From UBA4720 sp038227135 (lineage in GTDB: Bacteria; Gemmatimonadota; Gemmatimonadetes; Gemmatimonadales; Gemmatimonadaceae), in contig JBBRQC010000065.1 of NCBI GenBank assembly GCA_038227135.1, forward strand, positions 1 to 7,313: 7,313 bases of DNA. The letters run 5' to 3'. Shown in pieces: positions 5,321-7,313 of the stretch. Position 1 is the first letter of the stretch. Each line of letters begins with the position of its first letter. Below the pieces are notes generated by a model that saw nothing but the letters and a program-made list of their open reading frames with translations, was not told where the DNA came from and made no database searches. The position numbers and the translations under genes were made by a program.

Positions 5321-6270
5321 GTGGATAGGATAACATTAAAGTCTTCCGCTCGCTCGTCGTGCGGAAGGTCGCCCGCGGGAGAGAGAACGGAGATTTCGAA
5401 GTCGCGTTTCAGCTCGCGAAATCCGCGGAATTCCTCTACCGGCGCGATCGATCCCTCCTCGCCCCATACGAGCAGCGCCGGCTGGCTCAGGCGCCGAAGC
5501 GCATGACGGACATCGATGTTGAGATGCCCGGACAGGAAAGCGGCAGGCGCGTGACGCGCACCGCGTTGATGCGATGCGGCGTAATAGATCTCGACCAGCT
5601 CGCGGGTGACCAGCGCATCGTTGGAGTATGCGTTCCTGAGATAGCGACGAAGGTTCGGGCGCGAAACCAGAGCATTGAACACCGCGGTGCCAGCGACGGG
5701 AGTGTCGACCGCCAACCGCCCCGCCTCGCCACCGATTCCGACGGGCTCGTTCTGCCGGACCAATCCCGACGGCGCAATCAGTGCGACGGCTGGGAAGCGA
5801 TGCGGATCGCGCGCGGCGAGAACTATCGCGTACGCCCCGGACAGCGAGGAAGCTACAAGGACTGTTGGCGCGTCGATTACTCTGCTGACAAAATCCGATA
5901 TCAGCGAGATGTAGAGGCGCGCCGAATAACGAATAGCGGGACGATCCGAGCGGCCAAAGCCGAGCAAATCGAGGGTGTAAACCGTATTGGTGCGGGCGAG
6001 AGCGTCGACGTTGTTCCGCCACTCGTACGACCACGCCGATGGGTGGACCCCGTGGATGAGAAGTATCGGCGGGCCTTCGCCGTGTTTTGTGAAGGCGACT
6101 CGTCTGTCACGCCATTCGAACCCTCCTTCTTCTCCACCAATGAGATTGACGAGCTCATCGACGCCCTTTCGGGCAAAGGCGTTATAAGCCGCTGCAGCGC
6201 CAAGGAGGGCTCCGCCGGATAGCAGAATTTTCTTCCATGGGCCTGCGGTTGGTTCGTCGTTCTCCTGCAT
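5227..6270 (-). CDS. Alpha/beta-hydrolase-fold protein, anchored, canonical triad incomplete
   Basis: A 347-residue protein. A hydrophobic segment at about 14-34 is a likely membrane anchor. The fold is clear from LLIHG (70-74, oxyanion loop), DLLGFGRSDRP (101-111), the nucleophile elbow S-S-L-S-G around S142, and LLVWGEEG (266-273). Active relatives have GxSxG, an Asp at the position of G273 (GEED) and His at the position of D301 (AGHLPHDE). Here the elbow is A-S-S142-L-S, the Asp is Gly and the His is Asp, so ordinary esterase or lyase chemistry looks unlikely unless H304 or another residue substitutes. The ATG at 6270 is chosen over a TTG one codon upstream because GAGGA lies 3 nt before it. 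The last 24 residues lie past the fold and are encoded where merR overlaps. It is first of a two-gene operon with merR; substrate unknown. Confidence 0.88.
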   Translation of the reverse strand: MQENDEPTAGPWKKILLSGGALLGAAAAYNAFARKGVDELVNLIGGEEGGFEWRDRRVAFTKHGEGPPILLIHGVHPSAWSYEWRNNVDALARTNTVYTLDLLGFGRSDRPAIRYSARLYISLISDFVSRVIDAPTVLVASSLSGAYAIVLAARDPHRFPAVALIAPSGLVRQNEPVGIGGEAGRLAVDTPVAGTAVFNALVSRPNLRRYLRNAYSNDALVTRELVEIYYAASHQRGARHAPAAFLSGHLNIDVRHALRRLSQPALLVWGEEGSIAPVEEFRGFRELKRDFEISVLSPAGDLPHDERAEDFNVILSTWLNRLSLSSAPTLNTLPGTPADLPHTQRHL

Positions 6271-6273
6271 CAA

Positions 6274-6324
6274 TCCTCACTCAGTTGGTCAAGCAAGAGC
6301 GCCACGTTTAAAGTATTGCTCAGG
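6274..6324 (-). promoter_or_regulatory. Presumed promoter interval of the hydrolase-merR operon
   Basis: Only about 50 nt separate the upstream terminator from the hydrolase start, so the operon promoter should lie here or overlap the terminator. TACTTT and an upstream GTGACC, 18 nt apart on the minus strand, are the best boxes visible but match the consensus poorly. Confidence 0.2.
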
Positions 6325-6355
6325 AAAAAGCGCGGTCACTTGAGAGTAACCGCGC
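6325..6355 (-). terminator. Rho-independent terminator of the AT-hook protein gene
   Basis: GCGCGGT (6330-6336) pairs with ACCGCGC (6349-6355). After one mismatch a further ACT/AGT pairing closes a 4-nt loop. On the minus strand the stem is followed by five T (6325-6329). It lies about 30 nt past the AT-hook gene stop and separates that gene from the hydrolase-merR operon. Confidence 0.88.
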
Positions 6356-6384
6356 CTCGGGCACTGCGCACGGGGCTGAAAAAT

Positions 6385-7173
6385 CTACCTCCGGGAGCGG
6401 CCCCTCGAACCGGAGCCCTTGCTGCTCCCGCTGCGAGACTTAGCGCCTCCCCTGGATGCCTGTTTTGCTGGACCGCGGCTGGGCTTCGGGGTGCTTTTCC
6501 TGGCCCCGGTCTTCTTTCCGCCCGCCTTCCGCCCGGCGGATCCCGCCTTGGCCTTGCTGGCGGCCTTTTTCCCGGCCGACTTTCCAGTCCCCGCGGACCT
6601 GGAAGCACTCTTAGCCGCCTTCTTTGGGGTCCCACCCCCGCTTGTGGGCCGGGAACCCGAGGTCGAACCGCTGGCTCCCGCGACACTACGGGCGAGCGAT
6701 GCCGAGCTCCCAGAGGTGGGACGAGCCGCGCCACCAGCGGCGCTCCCAGCGCTCGATCCACTGGATGCCGCCGTCGGAATTGAGGCGCCGAACCCCCCGC
6801 CAGCGCTCGACCCACCTGCGCCACCCAGGCCCCCTCCGGCAAGAGACGACTCCTGCCGCTTGCCTGAACCTTTGGGACGGCCCCTTCTCCCTCTCGGCGC
6901 GCCGCCGCCAAAGAGATCCTCCTCTTCCTCTTCATCCTCACCCTCATCGCCTTCAGCTACGACAGTAGCGTCGGAGTCGACCTCCTCGTCGTCGTCCGCG
7001 TCCTCGGCGCTGTCCCACAAGCGGTCGCTGTGGTCTTCATTGATTGCCCAGCCACCATCCTCGTCTTCATCATCGTCGTAGGAACGCTTGCCGCGACTGA
7101 AGCCACCGCCGAGATCATCGGAGTCGTCGTCGTCCGCAAAACGCAATGGCTCCACTGGTTCACCGCTCGGCAT
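6385..7173 (-). CDS. AT-hook polyampholyte protein with histone-H1-like basic tail
   Basis: A 262-residue, low-complexity protein with four zones. Residues 14-87 are strongly acidic (runs DDDD, DDDEDED, EDEEEEE), with a less repetitive island GGWAINEDHSDRLWDSAED at about 40-58. Residues 94-105 (RGRRGRPKGSGK) carry the RGRP core of an AT-hook, which in HMGA proteins and Myxococcus CarD binds the minor groove of AT-rich DNA. Residues 110-180 are a Gly/Ser/Ala linker. Residues 183-262 are rich in Lys, Arg, Ala, Ser and Gly, like the tails of histone H1 and bacterial AlgP or BpH1. There are no Cys residues, and no enzymatic domain is seen. The ATG at 7173 has a perfect GGAGG 6 nt upstream and is preferred to a TTG at 7200. 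A role in nucleoid organisation or transcription is inferred. It is a monocistronic unit with its own terminator. Confidence 0.85.
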   Translation of the reverse strand: MPSGEPVEPLRFADDDDSDDLGGGFSRGKRSYDDDEDEDGGWAINEDHSDRLWDSAEDADDDEEVDSDATVVAEGDEGEDEEEEEDLFGGGAPRGRRGRPKGSGKRQESSLAGGGLGGAGGSSAGGGFGASIPTAASSGSSAGSAAGGAARPTSGSSASLARSVAGASGSTSGSRPTSGGGTPKKAAKSASRSAGTGKSAGKKAASKAKAGSAGRKAGGKKTGARKSTPKPSRGPAKQASRGGAKSRSGSSKGSGSRGRSRR

Positions 7174-7190
7174 GAGTCCCTCCAATAGAA
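7174..7190 (-). promoter_or_regulatory. Ribosome binding site that fixes the AT-hook gene start
   Basis: On the minus strand TTGGAGGGACTC immediately precedes ATG at 7173. The GGAGG core has ideal spacing and rules out the TTG at 7200 as the main start. Confidence 0.8.
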
Positions 7191-7200
7191 TGTTCAGCAA

Positions 7201-7217
7201 CGCGCTGAGTCAGCGCG
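7201..7217. promoter_or_regulatory. Perfect palindrome upstream of the AT-hook gene, candidate operator
   Basis: CGCGCTGA-G-TCAGCGCG: 8-bp arms around one central base, 27 nt ahead of the AT-hook gene start codon. An A/T-rich stretch (7218-7231) flanks it. Its symmetry and place suit a dimeric repressor site. It could also fold as an RNA hairpin in the leader. The binding protein is unknown. Confidence 0.45.
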
Positions 7218-7313
7218 CAATTTTCTAATTTCGCCCGCTGCACGTCGCGTGCCTCGTAGCTGCTGCGTTATAACGATGCAGGCGCACACGACACCGAATA
7301 CGACTCTGTTGAC
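7218..7313. promoter_or_regulatory. Intergenic right edge, promoter-like signals only
   Basis: No gene is seen. The palindrome CGTTATAACG (7266-7275) contains TATAAC on both strands and could be a -10 box for the AT-hook gene about 95 nt away. A TTGAC at the extreme right end (7309-7313) resembles a plus-strand -35 cut by the window edge. Both are weak. Confidence 0.2.

Noticed and set aside
5359..6222. 287-residue plus-strand open frame
   Set aside because: It is antisense to the alpha/beta hydrolase and has no motif of its own.
6419..7081. 220-residue Pro/Leu-rich plus-strand open frame
   Set aside because: It is a mirror of the acidic/basic repeats of the AT-hook gene; poly-Ser and poly-Pro runs are complements of the Glu/Asp and Gly codons. 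The minus strand has the ribosome binding site and terminator.
6838..7150. Triplet-rich tract in the acidic part of the AT-hook gene as a tandem DNA repeat or microsatellite
   Set aside because: Codons for Asp and Glu vary and no fixed unit repeats; the pattern is explained by amino-acid bias.

Overview
The window looks like chromosomal DNA of a moderately GC-rich, free-living bacterium. The best guess is Gemmatimonadota or a similar deep-branching soil phylum. Three things suggest this: a MerR-type regulator with a 45-50 residue extension before its helix-turn-helix, a chromosomal-looking RPA/RepA-type initiator, and a long acidic/basic AT-hook protein. This placement rests on remembered family style, not on a search, so it is tentative. 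No tRNA, rRNA, insertion sequence, CRISPR array or iteron cluster was seen.

Left part (1-2608, minus strand). Positions 1-90 hold nothing I can identify. Next come a strong bidirectional terminator and, reading on the minus strand, cspA (131-340), a small unrecognised double-CXXC protein (469-678), and a long S41 C-terminal processing protease (904-2499). The protease ends at a very clear terminator (853-891).

Centre (2609-4770). A RepA-like initiator (minus, 2609-3460) stands head to head with a membrane-anchored phospholipase D/cardiolipin-synthase-like gene (plus, 3472-4770). Their start codons are only 11 bp apart, so the promoter of each must lie inside the other gene. A candidate leaderless promoter for the initiator can be read there. 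The first HKD motif of the PLD protein has Arg in place of the catalytic-motif Lys.

Right part (4775-7313, minus strand). A MerR-family regulator (4775-5320) overlaps by 94 nt, in another frame, the end of an anchored alpha/beta-hydrolase-fold gene (5227-6270). The hydrolase appears to have lost the canonical Asp and His of its triad, so it may be a pseudoenzyme. Upstream of this pair, behind its own terminator, is a 262-residue polyampholyte protein (6385-7173). It has an acidic N-terminal third, one AT-hook, a Gly/Ser/Ala linker and a histone-H1-like basic tail, and a perfect 17-bp palindrome lies just ahead of it. The rest of the right end (7218-7313) has only weak promoter-like signals.

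No single pathway links these genes. They share themes of cell-envelope maintenance (Ctp protease, PLD/Cls, anchored hydrolase) and nucleic-acid binding (CspA, RepA-like, MerR, AT-hook protein). The most unusual elements are the AT-hook polyampholyte, the triad-less hydrolase co-encoded with a regulator through a long overlap, and the orphan RepA in its near-overlapping divergent arrangement.
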